Source: Streptomyces sp. TLI_105 (GTDB lineage Bacteria > Actinomycetota > Actinomycetes > Streptomycetales > Streptomycetaceae). Taken from it: a stretch of 64,000 nucleotides of DNA. Positions 33,192 to 41,598 of this stretch are shown here, piece after piece. The translations under genes and the position numbers were made by a program. The stretch's first letter is position 1. Each line of letters opens with the position of its first letter. The stretch lies in contig NZ_FNSM01000001.1 in NCBI RefSeq assembly GCF_900105415.1, forward strand, positions 4,182,501-4,246,500. Direction: 5' to 3'. Below the pieces are notes generated by a model, which made no database searches, was not told the DNA's origin, and worked only from the letters and a program-made list of their open reading frames with translations.

Positions 33192-34270
33192 TTCCCAGTC
33201 GTGACGTGATGGCCCGCAACGCGGACGAACGGATCTCGGGCCCACGGATCCAGCTGCCCCGCCGGGTCGTCGAGAGGCCGTTGCGCCAGGTCGGCAAACG
33301 GCTGCTCATGGCGCTCGGCGTGCTGATCCTGACGGTTCTCATCGTCTACGTCGACCGCGACGGCTATCACGACAACGCCGACGAGACGCTCGACTTCCTC
33401 GACAGCGTCTACTACGCGACCGTGACGCTCTCCACCACCGGATACGGCGACATCGTCCCGTACAGCGACTCGGCGCGGCTCGCCAACATCCTGCTGGTCA
33501 CGCCCCTGCGCGTGCTCTTCCTGATCATCCTGGTCGGCACCACTCTCGAGGTCCTCACCGAACGGACCCGGGAGGAGTTCCGGCTGAACCGCTGGAGGTC
33601 CACCTTGCGCGACCACACCGTCATCGTCGGTTTCGGGACGAAGGGGCGGTCCGCGATCCAGACGCTCTGCGCGACCGGACTCCGCAAGGACCAGATCGTC
33701 ATCGTCGACCCCTCCACGAAGGTGATCGAGACGGCGAACACGGACGGGTTCGTCGGCGTCGTCGGCGACGCGACCCGCAGCGACGTGCTGCTCCGCGCCG
33801 AGGTGCAGCGGGCCCGGCAGATCGTCATCGCCACCCAGCGCGACGACACGGCGGTCCTGGTCACCCTCACGGCACGCCAGCTCAACCGGGGAGCGAAGAT
33901 CGTCGCGGCGGTCCGCGAGGAGGAGAACGCGCCGCTGCTCCGCCAGTCCGGCGCGGACGCGGTCATCACCAGCGCCAGCGCCGCCGGCCGCCTGCTCGGA
34001 CTGTCCGTGCTGAGCCCCAGCGCCGGCACGGTCATAGAGGACCTCATTCAGCAGGGCTCGGGCCTCGACCTCGTGGAACGGCCGGTGACCAAGAGCGAGG
34101 CCGGCAAGAGCGTGCGGGAGACCGGCGACCTGGTGGTGAGCGTGCTCCGCGGCCACCGGCTCCTCGGTTACGACGACCCCGCGGCCAGCCCGCTCCAGCT
34201 CACCGACCGGGTGATCACCATCGTGCGCGCCGCGCCGGTGGCCCCGCTCTCCACGCCCCCGGAGGACTGA
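33185..34270 (+). CDS. Two-helix potassium channel with RCK/TrkA domain
   Basis: A 361-residue K+ channel subunit: helix 1 at about 39-56, pore helix and selectivity filter STTGYGD (83-89), helix 2 at about 101-122, then an RCK domain from 141 (VIVGFGTKGRSAI) and a TrkA_C-like end. Such channels form tetramers gated by nucleotides or ions bound to RCK. I place the start at GTG 33185, because it overlaps the moeA stop as GTGA and has GGAG at 33171-33174. GTG 33176 would lie too close to that box. Confidence 0.9.
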   Translation: MKLPSRDVMARNADERISGPRIQLPRRVVERPLRQVGKRLLMALGVLILTVLIVYVDRDGYHDNADETLDFLDSVYYATVTLSTTGYGDIVPYSDSARLANILLVTPLRVLFLIILVGTTLEVLTERTREEFRLNRWRSTLRDHTVIVGFGTKGRSAIQTLCATGLRKDQIVIVDPSTKVIETANTDGFVGVVGDATRSDVLLRAEVQRARQIVIATQRDDTAVLVTLTARQLNRGAKIVAAVREEENAPLLRQSGADAVITSASAAGRLLGLSVLSPSAGTVIEDLIQQGSGLDLVERPVTKSEAGKSVRETGDLVVSVLRGHRLLGYDDPAASPLQLTDRVITIVRAAPVAPLSTPPED

Positions 34271-34328
34271 CCCGCCGGAGCACCGACTCACCGGAGGGCC
34301 GACCCGCCGGACGAGTAGCCTCGCCGCC

Positions 34329-35315
34329 ATGTATGCGATCACGATTCCGGAACCCGGCGGTCCCGAGGCGCTCGTCTGGGCCGAGGTGCCCGATCCCGTA
34401 CCCGGCGAGGGCGAGGTGCTCGTCGAAGTGGCGGCCAGCGCGGTCAACCGCGCCGATCTGCTCCAGCGCCAGGGCTTCTACGACCCACCGCCGGGCAGCT
34501 CCCCGTACCCCGGCCTGGAGTGCGCGGGCCGGATCGCCGAGCTCGGCCCCGGGGTGTCCGGCTGGGCCGTCGGCGACGAGGTGTGCGCGCTGCTCGCCGG
34601 CGGCGGCTACGCGGAGAAGGTCGTGGTCCCGGCCGGCCAGCTGCTGCCCGTCCCGGAGGGCGTCGACCTGACCACGGCCGCCGCGCTCCCCGAGGTCGCG
34701 TGCACGGTCTGGTCCAACATCTTCATGCTCGCGCACCTGCGGCCCGGCGAGACGCTGCTCGTGCACGGCGGCGCGAGCGGGATCGGCACGATGGCGATCC
34801 AGCTGGCGAAGGCGGTCGGCGCGCGGGTCGCGGTCACCGCCGGAGGCCCCGAGAAGCTGGCGCGCTGCGCCGAGCTGGGCGCGGACATCCTCATCGACTA
34901 CCGCGAGCAGGACTTCGTCGAGGAGCTGGCGAAGGCGACGGACGGGGCGGGCGCGGACGTCATCCTGGACATCGTGGGCGCCAAGTACCTGGAGCGGAAC
35001 GTGAAGGCGCTGGCCGTGAACGGCCGACTGGTCGTCATCGGCCTCCAGGGCGGGGTGAAGGGCGAGCTGAACCTCGGGGCGCTGCTCGCGAAGCGCGCCG
35101 CCGTCCTGGCGACGACGCTGCGGTCCCGGCCGGCGCAGGAGAAGGCGGCGATCGTCGCGGCCGTACGGGAGCACGTCTGGCCGCTGATCGGCGCGGGCAC
35201 GGTCCGGCCGGTCGTCGACCGGACGCTTCCGATGCCGGAGGCCGCCGAGGGGCACCGGGCGCTGGAGGACGGCCGGCACGTCGGCAAGGTGCTGCTGCTC
35301 ACGCCACGCGCCTGA
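34329..35315 (+). CDS. Zinc-free quinone oxidoreductase (MDR family)
   Basis: A 328-residue medium-chain reductase of the NAD(P)H:quinone oxidoreductase / PIG3 branch. The N-terminal GroES-like domain has VNRADLLQRQGFYDPPPGSSPYPGLECAG in parts. The NADPH domain has VHGGASGIGTMAIQLAK (about 143-159), the dinucleotide-binding AxxGxG-like motif. The catalytic zinc ligands of alcohol dehydrogenases are absent. It would reduce quinones or enones with NADPH. It starts at ATG 34329, 58 nt after the channel gene, and ends in front of a repeat block. Confidence 0.92.
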   Translation: MYAITIPEPGGPEALVWAEVPDPVPGEGEVLVEVAASAVNRADLLQRQGFYDPPPGSSPYPGLECAGRIAELGPGVSGWAVGDEVCALLAGGGYAEKVVVPAGQLLPVPEGVDLTTAAALPEVACTVWSNIFMLAHLRPGETLLVHGGASGIGTMAIQLAKAVGARVAVTAGGPEKLARCAELGADILIDYREQDFVEELAKATDGAGADVILDIVGAKYLERNVKALAVNGRLVVIGLQGGVKGELNLGALLAKRAAVLATTLRSRPAQEKAAIVAAVREHVWPLIGAGTVRPVVDRTLPMPEAAEGHRALEDGRHVGKVLLLTPRA

Positions 35316-35317
35316 CC

Positions 35318-35463
35318 CGCGCGCGCAAGGAGGGACCCGGCACGCAACGAGGGGTCTGCGCGCGCAGGGAGGGACCCGCGCGCGCAAGGAGGGACCCGGC
35401 ACGCAAGGAGGGACCCGGCAGGCCAGGAGGGGCCCGCGCGTGCCAGGAGGGCCCGGCACACGA
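35318..35463. repeat. ~21-bp tandem repeats at a convergent junction
   Basis: About seven imperfect copies of a roughly 20-bp unit (core GCAAGGAGGGACCCGGCACG) run downstream of the oxidoreductase gene and directly up to a terminator hairpin. AAGGAGGG resembles a ribosome-binding site, but no start codon or frame is maintained. Confidence 0.7.
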
Positions 35464-35500
35464 GGAAGGGCCCGGCGCACGAGGTGTGCCGGGCCCTTCC
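35464..35500. terminator. Bidirectional terminator
   Basis: A 13-bp perfect inverted repeat GGAAGGGCCCGGC/GCCGGGCCCTTCC (35464-35476 and 35488-35500, 11-nt loop) between the converging oxidoreductase and bpa genes. Confidence 0.88.
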
Positions 35501-35516
35501 CGCGTACGGACGTGAC

Positions 35517-36065
35517 CTACAGGTACGGTCCCGAGCGCACCGCGTGCCCGTGGCCGTGGTCGTCGTCATCGTCGTCGTGGGAAGCGCCCGGAGGCAGCGC
35601 GCGGCGCATCTGCTCCAGCTGCGCGCGGGCCGCCATCTGCTGGGCGAACAGCGCCGTCTGGATGCCGTGGAACAGGCCCTCGAGCCAGCCCACCAGCTGC
35701 GCCTGCGCGATGCGCAGCTCCGCCTCGGAGGGGATCGCCTCGTCCGTGAACGGCAGGGAGAGCCGTTCCAGTTCCTCGACCAGTTCGGGCGCGAGCCCGT
35801 CCTCCAGCTCCTTCACGGAGCTGGCGTGGATGTCCTTGAGCCTGACCCGGCTCGCCTCGTCCAGAGGGGCCGCCCGTACTTCCTCCAGGAGCTGCTTGAT
35901 CATGCTGCCGATCCGCATGACCTTCGCAGGCTGCTCGACCATTTCCGTCACCGGGACCTCGCGGGGTTCGTCGTCGCCCTGAGTGCCGCCGAGCGCCATC
36001 CCGTCCTGTCCCACGATGAGGACCTGGGGGCTCTCCTGCGACCTGTCATTCCTCGGCATCTCCAT
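35517..36065 (-). CDS. bpa: Bacterial proteasome activator Bpa (DUF2587)
   Basis: A 182-residue helical protein. Bpa forms an ATP-independent dodecameric ring that opens the 20S proteasome gate and feeds in unfolded proteins. The four-helix core (about 45-150) includes RIGSMIKQLLEEVRAAPLDEASR and LVGWLEGLFHGIQTALFAQQM in parts. A short Asp/His-rich linker (DDDDDDHGHGH) leads to the C-terminal gate-opening tail, here SGPYL; the mycobacterial tail is GQYL from memory. It starts at ATG 36065; ATG 36059 is an alternative. It is encoded away from proteasome genes. Confidence 0.92.
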   Translation of the reverse strand: MEMPRNDRSQESPQVLIVGQDGMALGGTQGDDEPREVPVTEMVEQPAKVMRIGSMIKQLLEEVRAAPLDEASRVRLKDIHASSVKELEDGLAPELVEELERLSLPFTDEAIPSEAELRIAQAQLVGWLEGLFHGIQTALFAQQMAARAQLEQMRRALPPGASHDDDDDDHGHGHAVRSGPYL

Positions 36066-36102
36066 GCCGCCATTCTCTCGTACGCATGCCTCACCACACG
36101 GT

Positions 36103-36143
36103 GTGCCCCTGTACGGGGGTGATCCACCCTCGTACAGGGGCAC
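36103..36143 (-). terminator. Long hairpin terminator of the ABC exporter operon
   Basis: Inverted repeat 36103-36120 with 36125-36143: GTGCCCCTGTACG pairs with CGTACAGGGGCAC, extended by GGGT/ACCC with one unpaired base. It starts 19 nt after the permease stop on the minus strand and lies before bpa. Confidence 0.88.
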
Positions 36144-36162
36144 AGGACGAGAACGAAGCCCG

Positions 36163-39027
36163 TCAGGTCGCCGCGCGCCGGGCCAGTGCGCCGCGCGAGC
36201 GGGTCACCAGGGCGGCGAGGAGCGCGGCGCCGAGCGGGACGGCGACGAGCAGGCCGGCCAGCGTCTCCCAGGGGATGACGATCGGCACGTCGGGCGGGGT
36301 CAGGTCGGCGCTCCAGCCCTCGGCGATGTTCTGCTCGTAGAAGCGGAGCTGGTCGCGCTCCTCGGTGAGCCGGAGCCCCACGGCGGGCAGCAGTCCTGCG
36401 GCGGAGCCGAGGAGCACGCCCATCGCGGCGACGACTCCGCACTGGAATCCGCTGAGCGTGCGGCGGACCCGGGGCGGGGCGCCCACGGCGGCGAGCGTCT
36501 TCAGGTCGGCCTCGGCGTCGGCCTGGGCGAGTCCGGTGGCGATGCCGGCGGCGCCGATGGTGACCAGGCCGGCGAAGACGGCCAGCGAGAGCAGGATGAT
36601 GCCGTACTCGTTGACGAACCCTTCTTCCAGGTGCAGTTCGACGTTGCTGCCGAGCTTGGCGAGCTCGCTGTCGAGCTTCTGGCGCTGCTCGGAGTCCGGC
36701 AGCCGGTCGGTGCTGACGTACACGCCCAGCGGCACCGTGGAGAGACCGGCGGCCTTCGCGGTGGCCGGGGTCATGAGGGCCTGGAGGCCGTAGGACTTCT
36801 TGTCGCCAGGCACCAGGTAGGCGGGCAGGGAGCTGACCTCGCCGGGGACGGGACGGCCCTGCTCTGAGGCCTTGTCGGCGGCGGGGATGTCGGTGATCTG
36901 CTTGATCCCGACGGCGCCCTTCATGTCGACCAGGGCGCGGTTGAAGACGACGATCCTGCCCTCGGCGAGGGCCTTCACGGTCGCGGGGTCGTCGACGCCG
37001 AGGACCTGGAGCAGCTTGGCGTCACCGATGAGCAGGCCGCCGTCGGAGACGTACATCCCGCTGCTGGCGGAGTCCTTGCAGCGCCAGTCCTCCGTGAGCA
37101 GCTTCCGCCGCTGGTCGGGCGTGTACTTCTCCGAGGGGTCGCCGCCGCCCGGGGCCGCTGCGTACAGCGGGCACTCGTTCGCCGGGGGAACGATGACCTC
37201 GTAGCGGCCGCAGCCGGCGCCCTCACCCCAGGGCGGGCAGCCGGGCTTGCCGACCGAGACGCGCCCGACGTCGGCGCGGACGGAGACGGGGAAGTTGCGC
37301 TGGACGGCCTCGCGGACGGCGGGGACGTCCCGGCCGCCCTCCTCCTGGACGAAGGCGGAGGCGACGCCGTACGGCAGCGTGGCCTCGTACCCGGCCCTGT
37401 TCTCGGCCTCGCGGCTGGCCATGTACGTGGAGACGGCGACCGTGCCCGCGACGGCCGCGAGGACGGCGGCGACGGCGGGTGCCGTACGGCCCCGGTTGCG
37501 GACGGCGTCGCGCAGCGCGAGGCGCGGGGAGAGCGGCAGCCAGCGGCCGGTCCGCCCGAACAGGCCCACCAGGGCGGGGGTCATGGCGACGACGCCCAGC
37601 TCGGCGAGAGCGGATCCGGCCGCCACGAGGGCGACCTGCTGGGAGACCATCGAGCCGAAGAGGGCGACCGCGCCGCCGACGAGGAGGGCCGCCAGGCCGA
37701 TCAGGGGCAGCACGCGGCTGCTGCGGCGGACGCCGCGCCGGCCGGTGAGCGAGGCGAGGACGGTCTGCCGGGAGGCGGTGACGGCGGGGACGATCGCGGC
37801 GAGCAGACCGGTCAGGACCGCGAGCAGCGCGATGCCGAGCAGTTCGAGCGGCCGGATGTCGAAGGCCCCGAACCGCTGGCCCATGGTGTCCTCGAGGACC
37901 GGCTGCAGCAGCAGGGTCAGGATCAGCGCGAGGACGGTGCCGGTGACGGCGGCCGCGACGCCGATGACCAGACCGCCGCTCAGCACGATGGCCCGGATGT
38001 GGCTGCGGGCACCTCCGTTGGCGCCGACGAGGCCGAGCTGGCGGCGCGAGCGCCGGGCGCCGACCGCGAAGGCGGGTCCGGCGAGGAGGCAGATCTCCAG
38101 CATCGCCAGGCCGACGACGGTGGCGAGGGAGGCGAGTTCGGCGGCGTCGGCCGCCGGGCTGGCCGCGTAGTCGCCCCAGCCGTCCTTCTGGTTGAGCGGA
38201 ACCTCGGACGCGGCGGGCGGGTCGAGCACCACCGCACGCGAGACGACCGTGACGCCCTTGGTGTTGATCTCCTTGACGGCGTTCCACGTGAAACCACCGG
38301 ACGCGCGCACCAGATACGAGACGGAGGTGTCGGGCGCGGGCAGCCCGGCCTTCTCGACCGCCTTCGCGTAGGGGGCGAGGAAGGCGCCGGGCAGTGCGTT
38401 CACCTGGTCCGTGGAGAGCGAGTCGGGAAGTTCGTAGGAGCCGACGATCCGGTACGGGCGATCGAAATTGCGGGCGGAAAGGGTCGAGCCGACCGACAGA
38501 CCGCTCGTCTCCAGGAAGTGCGAGGTCGCCATGACCTCGTCGTTCTTCTCGGGGAAACGCCCCTCCAGGAGCGTCATGATGCCGCGGGCGATCGGATCGG
38601 ACGCCTTGAGCTCACGCACCCCGGCCCCGAGCAGACCGTGGGCCGTCGTCAGCTTGGCGTCACCGACGCTGTCCGTGAGGACGGTGGCTCCCGCGGGGAT
38701 GGTCTTGGTGACATCGGTCGGGCCGCTCGGCCAGGGCTCGTCCTCGTAGTCCTTGACCGGCGTGTTCATCTCGCCCGCCGGGTCCTGGAAGATGGGGACG
38801 CCGTCGACCTGGGCGTCCTTGAAGCGGGCGTCGGCCGCGCCGATCGTCCGCTCCACCCGCTCGGCGGGGGAGAGCTGGGAGCTGCGGTAGGTCAGGTCGA
38901 GGGCGCTGACACCCAGGATGGGCAGCGCGATCATCGCGAGGACGAGGGCGCTGCGGCCCTTGGAGCGCCAGGCGTCGCGGCGGGCTATGCGGATCGCGGC
39001 CCGCCAGGAGTGGAACCAGGTCTTCAC
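36163..39027 (-). CDS. FtsX-type ABC transporter permease
   Basis: A 954-residue MacB/LolCE-type permease: one N-terminal helix (about 25-45), a large outer domain, a four-helix FtsX block in the middle, a second outer domain with several Cys (GKPGCPPWGEGAGCGRYE, NECPLY, DWRCKD), and a C-terminal FtsX block. This duplicated layout is common for actinobacterial exporters of peptides or lipoproteins. The start is GTG 39027, overlapping the ATPase stop as GTGA. The cargo is unknown. Genes for a PadR regulator and the ATPase precede it in the same direction. Confidence 0.92.
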   Translation of the reverse strand: MKTWFHSWRAAIRIARRDAWRSKGRSALVLAMIALPILGVSALDLTYRSSQLSPAERVERTIGAADARFKDAQVDGVPIFQDPAGEMNTPVKDYEDEPWPSGPTDVTKTIPAGATVLTDSVGDAKLTTAHGLLGAGVRELKASDPIARGIMTLLEGRFPEKNDEVMATSHFLETSGLSVGSTLSARNFDRPYRIVGSYELPDSLSTDQVNALPGAFLAPYAKAVEKAGLPAPDTSVSYLVRASGGFTWNAVKEINTKGVTVVSRAVVLDPPAASEVPLNQKDGWGDYAASPAADAAELASLATVVGLAMLEICLLAGPAFAVGARRSRRQLGLVGANGGARSHIRAIVLSGGLVIGVAAAVTGTVLALILTLLLQPVLEDTMGQRFGAFDIRPLELLGIALLAVLTGLLAAIVPAVTASRQTVLASLTGRRGVRRSSRVLPLIGLAALLVGGAVALFGSMVSQQVALVAAGSALAELGVVAMTPALVGLFGRTGRWLPLSPRLALRDAVRNRGRTAPAVAAVLAAVAGTVAVSTYMASREAENRAGYEATLPYGVASAFVQEEGGRDVPAVREAVQRNFPVSVRADVGRVSVGKPGCPPWGEGAGCGRYEVIVPPANECPLYAAAPGGGDPSEKYTPDQRRKLLTEDWRCKDSASSGMYVSDGGLLIGDAKLLQVLGVDDPATVKALAEGRIVVFNRALVDMKGAVGIKQITDIPAADKASEQGRPVPGEVSSLPAYLVPGDKKSYGLQALMTPATAKAAGLSTVPLGVYVSTDRLPDSEQRQKLDSELAKLGSNVELHLEEGFVNEYGIILLSLAVFAGLVTIGAAGIATGLAQADAEADLKTLAAVGAPPRVRRTLSGFQCGVVAAMGVLLGSAAGLLPAVGLRLTEERDQLRFYEQNIAEGWSADLTPPDVPIVIPWETLAGLLVAVPLGAALLAALVTRSRGALARRAAT

Positions 39028-39758
39028 GCGTCGGCCACCTGACCCGACAGGAGCGAATCGGCCTCGCTGCGCACGGTCTGGTCGACGATGGCGCCGTCCC
39101 GCAGGAACACGACCCGGTCGGCCCAGGCGGCGAACCGCGGCTCGTGGGTGACGAGGACACCGGCGGCGCCCGCGTCGCAGCGGGAGCGGAGCAGGGCGAG
39201 CACGGACTCGCCGGTCTCGGAGTCCAGGGCGCCGGTCGGCTCGTCGGCGAGGACGAGGCGGCGGTCGCCGACGAGGGCGCGGGCGATGGCGACGCGCTGC
39301 TGCTGGCCGCCGGACATCTCGTCGGGGAAGCGGTCGGCGAGGTGGCCGAGCCCCATCTCCTCCAGGGCGGCGACGGCCTCGACGCGCGCCTTGCGGGCGG
39401 AGGTCCCGTCCAGCTCGCGGGGCAGGGCGACGTTCTCGGCGGCGGTCAGGGCCGGGATGAGGTTGTAGTCCTGGAAGACGTAACCGATGCTGCGGCGGCG
39501 CAGGGCCGCGAGTTCCTTGACGCTCGCGGTGGTGATGTCGGTGTCCTCGACGATCACCCGGCCCGAGCTGGGGGTGTCCAGGCCGCCGGCGATGGTGAGC
39601 AGCGTGGACTTGCCGGAGCCCGACGGGCCCATGACGGCGACGAGTTCGCCGGGGTACACGGCGAGGTCGATGCCGCGCAGGGCGTGCACCTCGGTGGCGC
39701 CCGCGCCGTGGACGCGGGTCAGGTTCTGCAGTTGCAGCACGGGCTGCTGTGTCGACAT
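39024..39758 (-). CDS. ABC transporter ATP-binding protein (MacB/LolD family)
   Basis: A 244-residue ATPase: Walker A GPSGSGKST (about 44-52), Q-loop VFQDYNLIP, signature MSGGQQQRVAIARAL, Walker B LVLADEPTGALD and H-loop LVTHEPR. All catalytic motifs are intact. It powers the FtsX-type permease with which it overlaps by 4 nt. It starts at ATG 39758, 137 nt after the PadR gene. Confidence 0.96.
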   Translation of the reverse strand: MSTQQPVLQLQNLTRVHGAGATEVHALRGIDLAVYPGELVAVMGPSGSGKSTLLTIAGGLDTPSSGRVIVEDTDITTASVKELAALRRRSIGYVFQDYNLIPALTAAENVALPRELDGTSARKARVEAVAALEEMGLGHLADRFPDEMSGGQQQRVAIARALVGDRRLVLADEPTGALDSETGESVLALLRSRCDAGAAGVLVTHEPRFAAWADRVVFLRDGAIVDQTVRSEADSLLSGQVADA

Positions 39759-39895
39759 GGAGGGGTCCCCCCGTTGGCCGTACGCGGCGGGCGGGCCGGG
39801 TACGGGAGCGTGCGGTGGAAGGTGGTGCGTCAGAGGTACGGGCGGGGCGCGAGGGTGCGGTCGACGCGCCCCGGGTGTACCGGTGGTCGAAGGGC

Positions 39896-40615
39896 CTAAG
39901 AGGCCGGAGTCCCCGGCCCGGCCGGGCCGGCCGGAGCACTCAGGGCGCTCGGGGCGGGCGGGGCGCTGGAGCCCGCCGGGCCTGCCGGGGTGTTCGAGAC
40001 CGCTGGGACCGCCGGTGCACTCGGGGCCGTCGGGCCCACGGGCCCGGTCGCCGGGCTCCCCGCGGCGGCCGTCGCCGACAGGCGGATCAGCCGGGACTCG
40101 CAGTGGTCCAGCCAGCGGGCCTCCGCCTCGGTCTGGAAGATCAGCTGCTCCAGGACGAGCAGCCAGGCCACGTCGTCCCGCTCCCGGGCCCCGCCGCCCT
40201 CGACGGCGAGCAGGGCCCGCGCCTTGAGCCGGGTGTAGTCCTGCATCGCCTTCACGGTGTGCCGGCGCTGGGACTGGATGACGTCGCGGATGTCGACGCC
40301 GGGCGCGCCCACGGCCATGGCGAGCTTGATGGCCAGCTCGTCACGGGCGGGGCTGGTGCGGTCCACCGGCTTCTCGAACCAGGTCCTGAGCTCGGCGCGG
40401 CCGCTGTCGGTGATCGCGTAGAGCGTGTGCCCGGCGGCGTCCTCGCCGCCCTGGGCGACCATGCCGTCGCGCTCGAGCCGGTTGAGCGTCGTGTAGACCT
40501 GGCCGACGTTGAGCGGCCAGGTGGAGCCGGTGCGGGACTCGAACTCCGTACGGAGCTGGGAGCCGTAGCGAGGGCCGCGTTCGAGGAGGGCGAGGAGCCC
40601 GTGGCGGATCGACAT
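39896..40615 (-). CDS. PadR-family regulator with low-complexity tail
   Basis: A 239-residue PadR repressor: winged helix at 1-90 (RHGLLALLERGPRYGSQLR, GQVYTTLNRLERDGMV), then a dimerisation domain to about 185. The last 55 residues are a Pro/Ala/Gly/Ser tail absent from typical PadR proteins. It starts at ATG 40615, which lies inside an ATACT...AGTAT palindrome, so it probably represses itself and the exporter genes downstream. PadR-ABC exporter pairs usually respond to toxic peptides or antibiotics. Confidence 0.9.
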   Translation of the reverse strand: MSIRHGLLALLERGPRYGSQLRTEFESRTGSTWPLNVGQVYTTLNRLERDGMVAQGGEDAAGHTLYAITDSGRAELRTWFEKPVDRTSPARDELAIKLAMAVGAPGVDIRDVIQSQRRHTVKAMQDYTRLKARALLAVEGGGARERDDVAWLLVLEQLIFQTEAEARWLDHCESRLIRLSATAAAGSPATGPVGPTAPSAPAVPAVSNTPAGPAGSSAPPAPSALSAPAGPAGPGTPAS

Positions 40616-40640
40616 ACTCAGTATGTATACCGGGTATGTC
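40613..40640. promoter_or_regulatory. Probable PadR operator overlapping its own start codon
   Basis: The perfect palindrome ATACTCAGTAT (40614-40624) continues into GTATACCGGGTATG, a second imperfect symmetry. This AT-rich patch covers the padR start at 40615, implying a leaderless or very short leader transcript under autorepression. Confidence 0.65.
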
Positions 40641-40711
40641 GCGACGGACAACCGTCCTGAGAGGGAAGCGGGAGGTCCGACTCAAGGGGGACCCCGACGG
40701 TCCCGACGGAG

Positions 40712-41488
40712 TCAGCGGCGGCGCATCCGGAGCCCGAGGAAGCCGATCCCGAACCCCATCAGGGCCAGCCCCACGCCCAGGGTGAGCACGGGAATCCGCT
40801 GGTCGCCGAGGGTGGGCGCGGTCTCGTCGCCCAGTCCGGGTGCCGCGGCGGGCAGGCTGGCGGGCGCGGCCTCCGGTGGCAGCGGATCCCCCTCGCGTAC
40901 CAGCCCGTCCGTCTCCTCGGCGGCGTCGTGCTCGCGCGAGCTTGTAGCGGTTTCGGTACGAGAGGGGCGGGGCGCCGGTGCCTTGGCGCTCTCCGGGGCG
41001 GAGGACTCGGCGGACTCGGGGCGCCCCGGGCGGGGCTTCCCCTCGCCGGCGGGCCGCCCCGCGAGGGAGGCGGAACGGCTGGGGGCGGGGGCGTCGGAGG
41101 GCTCGGCGCTCGGCGCGGGCGGGGAGGAGGGCGCCCCCGTTCCGGTGGGGGCGGCCCCCGTCCCGGTGGGCGCGGGCGCCGGGGAGACGGGCGCGCGGGT
41201 GCCCCCGTCACCGCTCGGAGGAGCGGACGGAGAGGCGGTCGGCGAAGGGAGGACGGGCGGCTCGGTCGTCGAGGGCGCGGCGGAGGACGGGGTCGCCGCC
41301 GGCGTCGGGACGGTCGGCGGCAGCACCGCCCCACCGCGTCCGAGGAAGGCCGTGCTGCCCACCGACGTGCCGGGGTCCTGCGCCGCGTACGCGAAGGGCG
41401 TGACGTACAGGGCGCAGACGCAGGTGAACGCGCAGGTGAGCGCGGGGCGGAGAGCCCGCGCGCGTGCCCTGCGGAGTGCTGGAGTCAC
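40712..41488 (-). CDS. Cell-surface protein with Pro/Ser/Thr-rich stalk and C-terminal anchor
   Basis: A 258-residue protein: Arg-rich head and signal sequence (about 14-37, ending AYAAQ), a long disordered Pro/Ala/Ser/Thr-rich stalk (45-215), and a C-terminal membrane helix (about 231-254) ending RMRRR. No LPXTG-like sortase motif is seen before the helix, so it is anchored by the helix itself. It follows the minus-strand kinase gene by 110 nt. I place the start at GTG 41488 behind GGGAGGGGG. Function unknown; O-glycosylation of such stalks is possible. Confidence 0.65.
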   Translation of the reverse strand: MTPALRRARARALRPALTCAFTCVCALYVTPFAYAAQDPGTSVGSTAFLGRGGAVLPPTVPTPAATPSSAAPSTTEPPVLPSPTASPSAPPSGDGGTRAPVSPAPAPTGTGAAPTGTGAPSSPPAPSAEPSDAPAPSRSASLAGRPAGEGKPRPGRPESAESSAPESAKAPAPRPSRTETATSSREHDAAEETDGLVREGDPLPPEAAPASLPAAAPGLGDETAPTLGDQRIPVLTLGVGLALMGFGIGFLGLRMRRR

Positions 41489-41598
41489 CGGGTGACCCCC
41501 TCCCGTACCGAGGCGCGGAGACGTTCGACTCAGCGTCACATGCCCGATTCGTTCCGGCATCCGGGACGGGGCCAGGGGGCGTAAGGCGGGCTCCGGGA

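Noticed and set aside
35318..35463. CRISPR or direct-repeat origin array
   Set aside because: Units are degenerate, contiguous and without spacers or AT-rich DNA.
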